NCBI GenBank assembly: GCA_016201865.1
Contig: JACQCA010000079.1
Location: forward strand, 1-35,665
Origin: Nitrospirota bacterium
GTDB lineage: Bacteria; Nitrospirota; Nitrospiria; JACQBZ01
Reading direction: 5' to 3'
DNA length: 35,665 bases
Part shown: piece by piece, positions 1 through 7,442 of the stretch
How positions within the stretch are numbered: the stretch's first letter is position 1
Layout of the letters: the number at the start of each line of letters is the position of its first letter
Notes under the pieces: model-generated
What the model was told of the DNA's origin: nothing
What the model saw: the letters and a program-made list of their open reading frames with translations, nothing else
Databases searched by the model: none
Translations under genes and position numbers: made by a program

Positions 1-1
1 A

Positions 2-205
2 ACGGTGGGCGTGCTTCAGGCGACGGAAGCTCTGAAAGAAATCTTAGGGATCGGGCGGCCGCTGTATGATCGTCTGATGATCTACGACGCGCTGGAGATG
101 ACCTTCCGCGAGGTCAAGATCCATAAGGACCCGGACTGTCCACTGTGCGGAAAGTCGCCCAAAATCACGAAGCTCCTGGATTACGAGCAGTCGTGCACGA
201 TTTAA
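2..205 (+). CDS. moeB: MoeB/ThiF-family adenylyltransferase, C-terminal end (partial)
   Basis: This is the last 67 codons of a gene that enters from the left edge. Family members adenylate the C-terminal glycine of a ubiquitin-like sulfur carrier (MoaD, ThiS or CysO type). The visible part has the family's tail: a helix reading QATEALKEIL, then GRLY/YDALEMTFRE-type strands, and a CPLCG motif that supplies half of the structural zinc site. The reading frame is open to the window edge, so the true start is not visible. A JAMM peptidase that commonly accompanies this gene lies at 3031, beyond an accessory block. MoeB, ThiF and HesA cannot be separated on this fragment. Confidence 0.85.
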   Translation, partial: TVGVLQATEALKEILGIGRPLYDRLMIYDALEMTFREVKIHKDPDCPLCGKSPKITKLLDYEQSCTI

Positions 206-244
206 AAAAGTTAGCCTATTGATCTGTTTTTGGGTAGAGTTGCC

Positions 245-562
245 ATGAATAGCGCTGTGCAAACCAAACAAGAAGTGTTGAAGGTGCTTTCAGAACACGC
301 AGCCCAGTTCCACGCCCTCGGGGTAAAACGGCTGGGGTTGTTTGGTTCATTTGTGCGTGGTAAGCCCCATGGCACGAGCGACGTCGATCTGCTCGTCGAG
401 TTTGAACCCAATCAAAAGACGTTTGACCACTTTATGGCGCTCTCCTTCTTATTGGAGGAACTGCTGCACCGTAGGGTTGAACTGGTAACTCCTGAAGCTC
501 TCAGTCCCTACATCGGACCCTCCATCCTCAAGGAAGCGGAGTATGTCGCCGTCGCGGCTTGA
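245..562 (+). CDS. mntA: MntA-type minimal nucleotidyltransferase antitoxin
   Basis: A 105-residue minimal nucleotidyltransferase. GSF at about residues 34-36 and SDVDLLVEF at about 45-53 form the GS...DxD active site, with D46 and D48 as metal ligands. In characterised MntA/HepT pairs the MNT protein modifies the HEPN toxin by adding AMP to a tyrosine near its active site, and so neutralises it. The ATG at 245 is preferred to an in-frame TTG at 230 because the family fold begins with the helix just after it. The 3' end overlaps the HepT gene by 20 bases, which suggests coupled translation. A second, related module lies at 32950. Confidence 0.85.
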   Translation: MNSAVQTKQEVLKVLSEHAAQFHALGVKRLGLFGSFVRGKPHGTSDVDLLVEFEPNQKTFDHFMALSFLLEELLHRRVELVTPEALSPYIGPSILKEAEYVAVAA

Positions 563-887
563 GTATCTTCGGCATATCCTTGAGGAAGCCAATTATCTCA
601 TAACCAGAAGCCAAGGCTTGAGCAAAGCGCAGTTCGACCGAGACGCTACGCTCAAACGGGCATTCATACGAAGCTTGGAAATCATCGGTGAGGCGACGAA
701 GAAGGTGCCAGCGGACCTCAAAGAGCGGTATCCACAGCTCGAATGGCGAGCGATGATGGGCATGAGAGATCGGCTGATCCATGACTATTTCGGCGTGGAT
801 TACGACATCGTCTGGGACGTGGTCGCGAGCAAGATTCCTCGACTGCGGAAGGACGTCGAAGCTATTTTAAAACGCGAAAGCACATGA
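543..887 (+). CDS. hepT: HepT-type HEPN toxin (DUF86)
   Basis: A 114-residue all-helical HEPN protein of the DUF86 family, a ribonuclease toxin paired with the MNT protein upstream. The catalytic RX4HXY motif is intact (R75, H80, Y82, in RDRLIHDYF). The conserved SLEIIGEATKKVP helix near residue 44-56 is also present. The ATG at 543 lies inside the end of mntA, the usual layout for this two-gene module. This copy looks functional, in contrast to the internally deleted relative at 33239. Confidence 0.87.
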   Translation: MSPSRLEYLRHILEEANYLITRSQGLSKAQFDRDATLKRAFIRSLEIIGEATKKVPADLKERYPQLEWRAMMGMRDRLIHDYFGVDYDIVWDVVASKIPRLRKDVEAILKREST

Positions 888-988
888 AACCGGTCTGAAG
901 CAGCCGGAATAAGCTGCAGCGGCTTGCGGTGCTTGGGATATTAGGTAGGTCTGTCTAATTGTGGTTATACGGGAAAAGCGTGAGTGCG

Positions 989-1750
989 ATGAAAGAAACG
1001 GTATTGAAATACCTATATGAACTAGCGCCAGAGTCTAAAGCAAGACTTAGCAGGCACTTTTCGGAGGAAGTGGAAGAGTTTTCAACTTTGATTTCTCAAA
1101 TCATCCAGACGTTGCAGAATTATCAAAAGCTAAATCCTGTACACGACGAAAATGATCCCAAACAAATAGCGTACGCAATAATGACAAAAGGCGCTAACAC
1201 TGTAATGGCTGCCTTTGAACTTGCCCTGAGTGGATATTTGTGGGAGCCGCCGATTCTGTTCCGTAATGCACTCGAAGGGTTTGCTTCTGGCTGGGATATT
1301 GTTCACAATAAAACAAGATTCGGAACCTGGCAGACAAAGAAAAACTTCAGTTCTACCGATAGCATTACGAACCTTAAGAAAGCCATCGAGCCAATTGGGC
1401 AAATGTATGGGTTGCTGTCCAATATGTACGCTCATATTAATCCAGTAAACGCTTCTCCATCTTGTGTCATGTCAGGCGATGAACCGAAGCTTCAGTTTTT
1501 TGGTTTGATCAGGAGCGGTAAAGAAAGCATCCGAGTCGGAGAAATATACTTCTCTTTGCTGGCAGCTTTTGTGTGTCTCCAGCTGACGGAGCTAACCTTC
1601 CATCAGTATTCGCCCGAGTTGGAGACGATTGAGAAGATTCCTGGCACCGAATTCGTTCGGACCAAAGTAAGTGAAAGGCACAGTAAGTTCGTTAATGCGG
1701 CGTTACAACATTTTAAAACTGTTGTAGAAGATCCCTCCGTATGTTTTTGA
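989..1750 (+). CDS. Hypothetical protein, DUF5677-like helical protein
   Basis: I cannot assign a function. The 253-residue product is mostly helical, with a stretch around residues 70-105 (FELALSGYLWEPPILFRNALEG) that recalls DUF5677-type proteins; that resemblance is weak. The ATG at 989 was chosen, but GTG at 980 has a slightly better purine-rich sequence (GGGA at 971-974) upstream, and TTG at 959 is also in frame. The gene is clearly more AT-rich than moeB or mrcB. An attC-like site starts 20 bases after its stop, so it may be an integron cassette gene. Confidence 0.6.
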   Translation: MKETVLKYLYELAPESKARLSRHFSEEVEEFSTLISQIIQTLQNYQKLNPVHDENDPKQIAYAIMTKGANTVMAAFELALSGYLWEPPILFRNALEGFASGWDIVHNKTRFGTWQTKKNFSSTDSITNLKKAIEPIGQMYGLLSNMYAHINPVNASPSCVMSGDEPKLQFFGLIRSGKESIRVGEIYFSLLAAFVCLQLTELTFHQYSPELETIEKIPGTEFVRTKVSERHSKFVNAALQHFKTVVEDPSVCF

Positions 1751-1769
1751 AGCTAATTGAATCCTGTCC

Positions 1770-1835
1770 GTATAACACTTCGTTCAACTCGGCCGCGCGC
1801 AGGCAACGCGCACGCTGGTTGGCTCTGCGTTAAGC
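1770..1835 (+). other. Integron attC-like recombination site
   Basis: A 66-bp imperfect palindrome between two genes with attC layout. GTATAAC (1770-1776) stands where the R'' core RYYYAAC is expected, with one mismatch. It is followed by ACTTCG and an L''-like TTCAACT (1783-1789). The other arm has GGTTGGC (1817-1823), which can pair with L'', a 5-base spacer, and GTTAAGC (1829-1835), a perfect R' core GTTRRRY. The start TAACACTTCGTTCAA closely resembles known attC sites of the aadA type. The next start codon is 20 bases downstream, typical cassette spacing. No integrase is visible. Confidence 0.55.
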
Positions 1836-1854
1836 CCAAGAAAAGGAAACTTGG

Positions 1855-2430
1855 ATGCAAGGTGTAGAAGCTGTCGCTATCTTCTTTTTAGTCATTCTTG
1901 TATGGCGTTTGATCTACGTTAAATACGGCAACATCGGCTTCTGGCAACTTGCTGCTGATCAACCTGACGCTGCCTTTGAGTGGATGAAAGGTCGTTCGGA
2001 TTGGATTGTCCTGCGACCGGATGATCCCAAAGTAAAGCAGCTTAAGGAATCGGCGGAACTCGTTGGTCCGTTCAAGCTTGCAGTCCCCAGCATAGGCGGC
2101 ATAGTTGTCATATTTGCAGAAAACAAGTCAATTGATGAATCCCAAAAAGAGTTCATGGAATCGTTCGGCGGCAGCAAGGAGCAAACAAGCTTTCCATGGC
2201 TCAGTTCGTTCGCAATGATCTATCCGATCGCTGCCATGTTGTATGCTGGCAGCCGTGGGGCGCCGCTCTTGCCCACGCTCGGATACGGATTCGCCAATCT
2301 TGGCTATCTTCTGATCGTTGCCGGCATACTGTCAGGTGGCTTTCAAGCTCTCGGCCTTCGATATAGGATTCCAACCTTGATCGCTGCGGTAGCAGTTTGG
2401 GTTGCAGGGATGGTATTGAGTAATTTGTAG
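1855..2430 (+). CDS. Hypothetical membrane protein, probable integron cassette gene
   Basis: No family recognised. The 191-residue product has an N-terminal membrane segment (about residues 5-22), a soluble region of about 90 residues, and three predicted C-terminal membrane segments (about 113-132, 138-161 and 172-191). AAAGGA at 1842-1847 precedes the ATG by 7 bases. The gene starts 20 bases after one attC-like site and its stop is 2 bases before another, exactly as in a gene cassette. Unknown single-gene membrane proteins are common cassette cargo. Confidence 0.65.
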   Translation: MQGVEAVAIFFLVILVWRLIYVKYGNIGFWQLAADQPDAAFEWMKGRSDWIVLRPDDPKVKQLKESAELVGPFKLAVPSIGGIVVIFAENKSIDESQKEFMESFGGSKEQTSFPWLSSFAMIYPIAAMLYAGSRGAPLLPTLGYGFANLGYLLIVAGILSGGFQALGLRYRIPTLIAAVAVWVAGMVLSNL

Positions 2431-2432
2431 AG

Positions 2433-2505
2433 GCCTAACAAGTCGCTCCACCCGACCGCTCGGAGCAGGGGCGGTTGTTCGGCTGGCGTGGAGCGGGCAA
2501 TGGTG
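2433..2505 (+). other. Degenerate attC-like site
   Basis: Starts with a perfect R'' core, GCCTAAC (2433-2439), followed by AAGTCGCTCCA, a phrase seen in many chromosomal attC sites. The arm CGCTCCAC (2444-2451) pairs perfectly with GTGGAGCG (2488-2495), and CCGACCGC inside it pairs partly with GCGGTTG. The R' core expected after the second arm is missing: the sequence reads GGCAATGGTGG. The site therefore looks decayed on its right side. Confidence 0.5.
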
Positions 2506-2576
2506 GAAGCAAACCGGAGGCCGGGGTAGTAGGTCAATTTTCTTAGATCACCGCAGTTAAATCATAGGAGGTCAAC

Positions 2577-2672
2577 ATGCTTTTGTGGCTGACCGTGCTT
2601 AATACTGTATTGCTGGTCTGGATTTTGATTGTCGTTAACTCAATCGGTAACGCTGTTGACCCTAAAAAGTAA
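2577..2672 (+). CDS. 31-residue single-pass membrane peptide
   Basis: A short gene with a near-ideal start: AGGAGG (2566-2571) lies five bases before the ATG. The product is almost entirely one hydrophobic helix (MLLWLTVLNTVLLVWILIVV) followed by a short polar tail ending DPKK. No family recognised. Possible roles include a small membrane regulator, a holin-like peptide or a type I toxin, but none is shown by the sequence. It follows the degenerate attC-like site by about 70 bases and may belong to the same accessory block. Confidence 0.55.
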   Translation: MLLWLTVLNTVLLVWILIVVNSIGNAVDPKK

Positions 2673-2712
2673 TATTTTTCAAACCGACCCTCTACCGAGG
2701 CCTGTGGAGATT

Positions 2713-2740
2713 TTGGGAAAGGCGTGGTTTGTGGTAGAAT
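2713..2740 (+). promoter_or_regulatory. Possible sigma70-type promoter for the antitoxin/JAMM/mrcB genes
   Basis: TTGGGA (2713-2718), 16 bases, TAGAAT (2735-2740). It lies 55 bases before the ATG of the addiction-module gene. The match is only moderate. Confidence 0.35.
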
Positions 2741-2795
2741 AGTCGCGCCGGTGGTGTGAGAAAGACGGTTTGTGAATGCGAACGGAGGGACTGAG

Positions 2796-3017
2796 ATGGC
2801 CAAGACAGTGGACAAACTGGCGGCGGAGATTCATGATCTGCCGGATGTAGAGAAGTTGCGGTTGGTGGATGCAATCCTGGCGGATTTGGACAGGCCGGAC
2901 CCGGAGATCGACCGGGTATGGGCGGAGGAGGCGCGCAAGCGCTGGGCGGCCTACAAAGCGGGCCGGGTCTCAACGGTGCCCTATGAGACTGTCATGGCCA
3001 AACATCGCCGCAACTGA
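2796..3017 (+). CDS. Addiction-module component family protein (orphan antitoxin)
   Basis: A 73-residue protein of the putative addiction module component family (TIGR02574/PF09720 type). It has an N-terminal LAAEIHDLPDVEKLRLVDAIL helix and a C-terminal RKRWAAYKAGR segment, both typical. Such proteins usually precede a RelE/ParE toxin, but here the next gene is a JAMM peptidase, so the antitoxin appears to be an orphan. The ATG at 2796 is chosen over a GTG at 2772 because GGAGG (2784-2788) sits seven bases before it. The stop lies 13 bases before the JAMM start. Confidence 0.75.
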   Translation: MAKTVDKLAAEIHDLPDVEKLRLVDAILADLDRPDPEIDRVWAEEARKRWAAYKAGRVSTVPYETVMAKHRRN

Positions 3018-3030
3018 ACCAACCGCCCGA

Positions 3031-3435
3031 ATGCTGAAAATCCCCAAAACCATTTATGATCAGATGCTGGCCCATGCCCGCGACGAAGCGCCGAAGGAGT
3101 GTTGCGGCCTGCTGGCCGGGAAGAACGGGACGGCGGAGGCAATCTATCCGATGACGAACATCCACCAGTCCCCGGTGAGTTACATGATCGATCCGAAGGA
3201 GCAGTTCGCGGTCTTCAAGGAGATGCGCGCCAAAGAGAACGAGCTGATCGCGATCTACCATTCCCATCCCGCCACCGCCGCCTATCCGTCGGCGACCGAC
3301 GTCCGCCTGGCCTATTACCCGGACGCGGTTTATATCATCGTTTCGCTGGAGAACCCGGCCCGTCCGGTTATGAATGCTTACCGGATCGTCAATAACACGA
3401 TCACCCCGGAGGAGTTCGAAGTCCTTGCCTCGTAA
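3031..3435 (+). CDS. JAMM/MPN zinc metallopeptidase (Mov34/M67 family)
   Basis: A 134-residue JAB domain protein. The catalytic HxH-x7-SxxD motif is complete: HSHP at about residue 76, then S and D in PSATD, with an upstream glutamate near residue 30 (PKECCGLLAG). Bacterial members of this type, such as mycobacterial Mec, release an amino acid from a thiocarboxylated ubiquitin-like carrier such as CysO, working with a MoeB/ThiF activator. The moeB end at the left edge supports that role. The start is the ATG at 3031; an open frame further upstream overlaps the antitoxin gene and is rejected. The 3' end overlaps mrcB. Confidence 0.85.
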   Translation: MLKIPKTIYDQMLAHARDEAPKECCGLLAGKNGTAEAIYPMTNIHQSPVSYMIDPKEQFAVFKEMRAKENELIAIYHSHPATAAYPSATDVRLAYYPDAVYIIVSLENPARPVMNAYRIVNNTITPEEFEVLAS

Positions 3436-5836
3436 AACGCTCCAGAATATTTTGCAGGACCTTCTGATCGGGATCTCCCGCCTCTGGGATTACCGTTGGC
3501 GAATCCTCGCCGGGGCCATCCCCGCCCTGGCCATATTGTTCGCACTCTATCTCGCCGTTCTCTACATCATCGTCACGAATCGGTTCGAAGGTCAACGCTG
3601 GCGGCTGCCCTCCAAGGTCTATTCGGACTCCTTCATCCTCTATCCCGGCCTGGGTCTAAAAGGGGTCGGATTGTTGGAACGGCTCCGACGGCTGGACTAT
3701 CATCCGGTCCCAGACCTTCCCGAGCGTCCCGGCGAGTACCATCTCGAACCGGACAGCCTCGTCCTCTACCTCCATGATTTTGAATATCCGGATCATGCCT
3801 TCAAGGGATTCCCGGTTCGGATTACTCTGGACAACGACCAGATCGGTGCGATCCGGGAACTTCCATCCGGCAATCGGCTGGCGCTGGCCGAACTCGAACC
3901 CGAGCTGATCGCGGCCTTTTTTGATCAGGCCTGGGAGGAGCGCGATCTGGTCCGGCTGGAGGAGGTCCCGCGATATCTGATCGTGGCCGTTCTCGCGGCC
4001 GAGGACGGCCGCTTTTACCGGCATGGCGGGATCGATCTCCGAAGCATGGCCAGGGCCATCTGGGTCGACCTTAAACAGAGGGCGATCGTCCAGGGCGGAA
4101 GCACCCTCACACAGCAGCTCGTGAAGAATTTTTATCTCAACCAGGAACGGACCTTCAGCAGAAAATTGAATGAGATTTTCATGGCCCTTCTCCTGGATCT
4201 CCGGTACTCCAAGGACGAGATCCTTGAGGCCTATCTCAACGAGATCTATTTCGCGCAGAACGGAACGATGGGGATTTACGGGGTCGGCCAAGCCTCCCGT
4301 TTCTATTTCGGGAAACGGCCTCACGAGCTGACGCTGGGGGAATCGGCACTGCTGGCCGGAATGATCAAATCGCCGAACAGCTTCTCCCCTTTTCACGATA
4401 CGCGCCGTGCCGCGGCCCGCATGACCGAGGTGCTTGACCGGATGCGTGCGCTCTCGATGATCGGACCGGATGAATACGACCGGGCGCGTCGCGAACCGGT
4501 TCCGAGCCGACCGCCGAAGCGGCAGGAGCGCGTTGCCCCTTATTTCGTCGACTTTGTACGGCAGCAGCTCACCGAACATTACTCGACCGAGGTTCTCGCC
4601 TCGGAGGGTCTGAAGATCTTCACTACCCTCGATCTTCAACAGCAGCGGCTGGCCGAGGGGGCGTTGGAGAAGGGGCTGGAACGGCTGGAACGGGAGGATC
4701 GCCGGCTGCGGCGGGAGGATCCGTTGAAGGAGATTCAGGGCGCGCTGATCGCGCTTCAACCCCAGACCGGTCAGATCAAGGCGATGGTCGGCGGACGCAA
4801 CTATTCCGTGAGCCAGTTCAACCGGGCCGTGCAGGCCCGGCGCCAGCCCGGCTCGCTTTTCAAACCGTTCGTCTATCTGGCCGCCCTGACCCGCGGCACG
4901 ACGGCCGAGGGTTCGCCGTACACTCCGGCCACGCTGATCGAGGATTCGCCCGTCAGCCTCGTCTCAGGCGACCGGGTCTGGAGCCCCCAGAATTACGACA
5001 AGACCTATTACGGCGCTGTGACGCTCCGGACCGCGATCGAGAATTCGCTGAACGTTGCGACGGTGCGTCTGGCGGACACGGTCGGGATCGAAACGATTTC
5101 GGAAACGGCCCGCGAGATGGGCATCGAAAGCCCGCTGAAGAACGTCCCCTCGCTGGCGCTGGGAACCTCCGAGGTGATTCCGCTTGAGATGGCGATCGGT
5201 TATGCCACGATCGCCAACGGCGGGGTTCGGGTCGAGCCGCTCGCGATCAAGGAGGTCGTCACGGCGGACGGACGGGTTCTCGATCGGCGGACGATCGAGA
5301 TGACGTCGGTGCTCACGCCCCCGCAGGCCTATCTGATGGTCCATCTTCTCAAGGGCGTGGTGGAACGGGGCACGGGCAAGGAGGTGCGCAGCCGTGGATT
5401 GACGCGTCCGGTCGCCGGAAAGACCGGGACGACCAGCGATTATAAAGACGCCTGGTTCGCCGGATTCAGCCCGGATCTGTTGAGTCTGGTTTGGATCGGA
5501 TTCGATGAAGGCGCGCCGGCCGAGTCCGATCAAAAGCCGGCCGCCGTCTCAAAAACCGCGGTTCGATTGACCGGCTCGCAGGCCGCGCTGCCGATCTGGA
5601 CCGACTTCATGAAGGGAGCCACGGCCGGTTACCCCGTCGCACAATTTGCGGCCCCGTCCGGGATCGTCTTTGAATCGATCGATCCCAAAACCGGTCTGCT
5701 CGCAAGCCGGAGCTGCCCTGAAGAAATCGAAGAGGCTTTTCTCGAGGGAACGGAGCCCAAGCAACGTTGCGGCGACTCGGACGGCATTCCCGGAAAAATT
5801 TACCGATGGTTTAAACAGTTGATCTCGTCCCGATGA
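3425..5836 (+). CDS. mrcB: Penicillin-binding protein 1B, bifunctional transglycosylase/transpeptidase
   Basis: A class A PBP of about 803 residues that polymerises lipid II and cross-links peptidoglycan in the periplasm. Order of parts: short cytoplasmic N-terminus, membrane anchor (about 26-52), a UB2H-like region (about 90-150), GT51 glycosyltransferase with EDGRFYRHGGID (catalytic E193) and GGSTLTQQLVKN, then the transpeptidase with SLFK (S477, K480), SLN (541-543) and KTGTT (666-670). TTG at 3425 is taken as start because GGAGGAG (3408-3414) precedes it by ten bases and the anchor follows at normal spacing; an in-frame ATG at 3374 would overlap the JAMM gene by 62 bases. The UB2H region is the docking site for lipoprotein activators in other bacteria. 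Confidence 0.92.
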   Translation: MPRKTLQNILQDLLIGISRLWDYRWRILAGAIPALAILFALYLAVLYIIVTNRFEGQRWRLPSKVYSDSFILYPGLGLKGVGLLERLRRLDYHPVPDLPERPGEYHLEPDSLVLYLHDFEYPDHAFKGFPVRITLDNDQIGAIRELPSGNRLALAELEPELIAAFFDQAWEERDLVRLEEVPRYLIVAVLAAEDGRFYRHGGIDLRSMARAIWVDLKQRAIVQGGSTLTQQLVKNFYLNQERTFSRKLNEIFMALLLDLRYSKDEILEAYLNEIYFAQNGTMGIYGVGQASRFYFGKRPHELTLGESALLAGMIKSPNSFSPFHDTRRAAARMTEVLDRMRALSMIGPDEYDRARREPVPSRPPKRQERVAPYFVDFVRQQLTEHYSTEVLASEGLKIFTTLDLQQQRLAEGALEKGLERLEREDRRLRREDPLKEIQGALIALQPQTGQIKAMVGGRNYSVSQFNRAVQARRQPGSLFKPFVYLAALTRGTTAEGSPYTPATLIEDSPVSLVSGDRVWSPQNYDKTYYGAVTLRTAIENSLNVATVRLADTVGIETISETAREMGIESPLKNVPSLALGTSEVIPLEMAIGYATIANGGVRVEPLAIKEVVTADGRVLDRRTIEMTSVLTPPQAYLMVHLLKGVVERGTGKEVRSRGLTRPVAGKTGTTSDYKDAWFAGFSPDLLSLVWIGFDEGAPAESDQKPAAVSKTAVRLTGSQAALPIWTDFMKGATAGYPVAQFAAPSGIVFESIDPKTGLLASRSCPEEIEEAFLEGTEPKQRCGDSDGIPGKIYRWFKQLISSR

Positions 5837-6381
5837 GACCGGACCGAAGACCGTTTGCGGGCCGGCCGGGATGGATCGTCCTGGCCGCCTTCCTATTATT
5901 GCCGGGCTGCGTCCCGCATCCGGAAGAACCGCCCATGGGCGAGCCGCCGCTGACCCGGATCACGAACCGGACGACCGATCCGTCCCAGACCGGACAACAA
6001 GAGGCCTCGTTGCAGTTGACCGACCAGGGACGCCAACTCCTGGCCTCGGGCCGGTGGGATGAGGCCGGCTCGGTTTTTCAGAAGGCGATCTCGCTCCATC
6101 CGAACAATCCCTACGCCTATTATTATCTGGCCCAGACCCGGTATCTCGAGAAGGATTACGGCCAGTCGTTTCCGCCGCTGAGACAGGCCGAGCTGTATCT
6201 GTCGGGCGATCCATCCTGGCTGGCCCGCGTCTATGCATTGCGCGGACGGATCGATGAGGCCCTCTCAAAACCCGACGACGCACGCAGCCAGTATCAGAAA
6301 GCCCTCACCTTCGACTCCCGTAATCAGGACGCCCGTGAAGGACTGGACCGGATCCAAAACCTCACGGCGCCGGACGAATAG
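5833..6381 (+). CDS. TPR lipoprotein, possible PBP1b activator (LpoP-like)
   Basis: A 182-residue lipoprotein. Residues 13-26 form a hydrophobic signal ending LLLPGC, so C26 is the predicted lipidated residue; the next residues (VPHPEE) carry no inner-membrane retention aspartate at +2, which fits outer-membrane sorting. A proline-rich linker precedes tetratricopeptide-like repeats (about 64-170, with SGRWDEAGSVFQKAISLHPNNPYAYYYLA as the clearest). The ATG overlaps the mrcB stop (ATGA), so the two are translationally coupled. TPR lipoproteins (LpoP in Pseudomonas) activate PBP1b; the coupling suggests the same role here, which is inference. Confidence 0.8.
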   Translation: MRPDRRPFAGRPGWIVLAAFLLLPGCVPHPEEPPMGEPPLTRITNRTTDPSQTGQQEASLQLTDQGRQLLASGRWDEAGSVFQKAISLHPNNPYAYYYLAQTRYLEKDYGQSFPPLRQAELYLSGDPSWLARVYALRGRIDEALSKPDDARSQYQKALTFDSRNQDAREGLDRIQNLTAPDE

Positions 6382-6405
6382 TCTTTGTTGAAGATGAACT
6401 GAAAT

Positions 6406-6975
6406 ATGAAAACCGACCGGGACGACCAACATACGGCTTACGCGGCTTTTCTCCGCGGCATCAATGTCGGCGGGAATAAACCCGTAAAAATGGACAAGCT
6501 GAAAAAAGCATTTGAGTCGCTCGGGTTTAAAAATGTCAAGACGCTTCTTGCAAGCGGCAACGTCGTCTTTGAAGCGCCGAAGGCGAGCGCAAGCGTTCTC
6601 GCCAAAAAAATCGAAGAAAAGCTGAAGAAGACATTCGGCCACGAAATCGGCGTGCTGATCCGCACGATCACCCAATTACAACGCATCGAGGAGTCGAACC
6701 CATTCAAAGGAATCAACGTGACGCCCCAAACGAGGCTCTACGTCACATTTCTATCCGAGAAATCCAAAAGCGGCCTGAAGATCCCGTACGAATCGCCCGA
6801 CAAGAATTTTAAAATACTGCGCGCGACAGAGAACGACGTATGCAGTGTTCCGACCCTTTCTCCAAACTGTCGGACCGTTGATCTTATGGACATTCTTGAA
6901 AAAGAATTCGGCCGGAAAATCACCACACGAAATTGGAATACGATCGCCAAGGTTTTGGAAATGACCAAATCTTGA
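6406..6975 (+). CDS. DUF1697 family protein
   Basis: A 189-residue protein clearly of the DUF1697 family, whose molecular function is not established. The N-terminal signature YAAFLRGINVGGNKPVKM (about 12-29), the following ESLGFKNVKTLLASGNVVFE segment and the C-terminal TTRNWNTIAKVLEM are all present. It starts 24 bases after the lipoprotein stop without a strong ribosome binding site. Length is normal for the family. Confidence 0.88.
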   Translation: MKTDRDDQHTAYAAFLRGINVGGNKPVKMDKLKKAFESLGFKNVKTLLASGNVVFEAPKASASVLAKKIEEKLKKTFGHEIGVLIRTITQLQRIEESNPFKGINVTPQTRLYVTFLSEKSKSGLKIPYESPDKNFKILRATENDVCSVPTLSPNCRTVDLMDILEKEFGRKITTRNWNTIAKVLEMTKS

Positions 6976-6991
6976 TTCCCCGCCCCGCCGA

Positions 6992-7027
6992 CCCGGCCTA
7001 ACGCGCGTGGGTTCTAAAAATAAATCC
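6992..7027 (+). repeat. Direct repeat left of vapBC
   Basis: A block of about 36 bases that begins CCCGGCC and ends TAAAAATAAATCC; its partner at 7720-7756 differs at about five positions. The two copies flank the vapBC module. The AT-rich end belongs to a family of similar phrases also seen near 8405 and 32851. Confidence 0.6.
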
Positions 7028-7067
7028 AGCCCCGTTCTTTTGAACACATAGGTCTAATGTGTTGGGA

Positions 7068-7439
7068 TCAAATCTCGCGCAAAGAAAGGCCTGGAATCCG
7101 GCGAAAATCGCGGATGTTACGGGTGAACAGCGTGGTTCCCGTAAAAAGTGCCGTGGCAGCAACGACACTGTCGGCGATGTTGACGCGATAGTTGCGACGA
7201 ATGAGTCCTGCCGTGCGGGCGATGCGGGAGTCCACGGGGATGACGGCTAAGGAGTCAATCATGGCTTCGATCTGTGCCGCTTCTCGATCTGTCAATTTTG
7301 GGAATCCGAACAGCTCGACCTCGGTAATGGCCGAGATGTAGACCGGAACATCTTGTTCGAAAACGTCTCTAAGAATAGAAACAGCTTGTGGATCGTCTTT
7401 CAGGAAGTAAATGATGGCATTGGTGTCGAGGGTATACAC
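7068..7439 (-). CDS. vapC: VapC-type PIN-domain toxin
   Basis: A 123-residue PIN-domain ribonuclease, the toxin of a VapBC pair. The acidic metal-binding residues are visible: D5 in LDTNAII, E40/E42 in ITEVEL, D90 in NIADSVVAATA and D111 in TRNIRDF. It starts three bases after the antitoxin stop on the same strand, as expected for an operon in which antitoxin comes first. VapC toxins commonly cut tRNA or rRNA; the target here is unknown. Confidence 0.9.
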   Translation of the reverse strand: MYTLDTNAIIYFLKDDPQAVSILRDVFEQDVPVYISAITEVELFGFPKLTDREAAQIEAMIDSLAVIPVDSRIARTAGLIRRNYRVNIADSVVAATALFTGTTLFTRNIRDFRRIPGLSLREI

Positions 7440-7442
7440 AGA

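Noticed and set aside
3656-4759. 367-codon open frame antisense to mrcB
   Set aside because: It lies wholly within a gene with clear motifs, has no family features and reflects GC-rich codon structure of the opposite strand.
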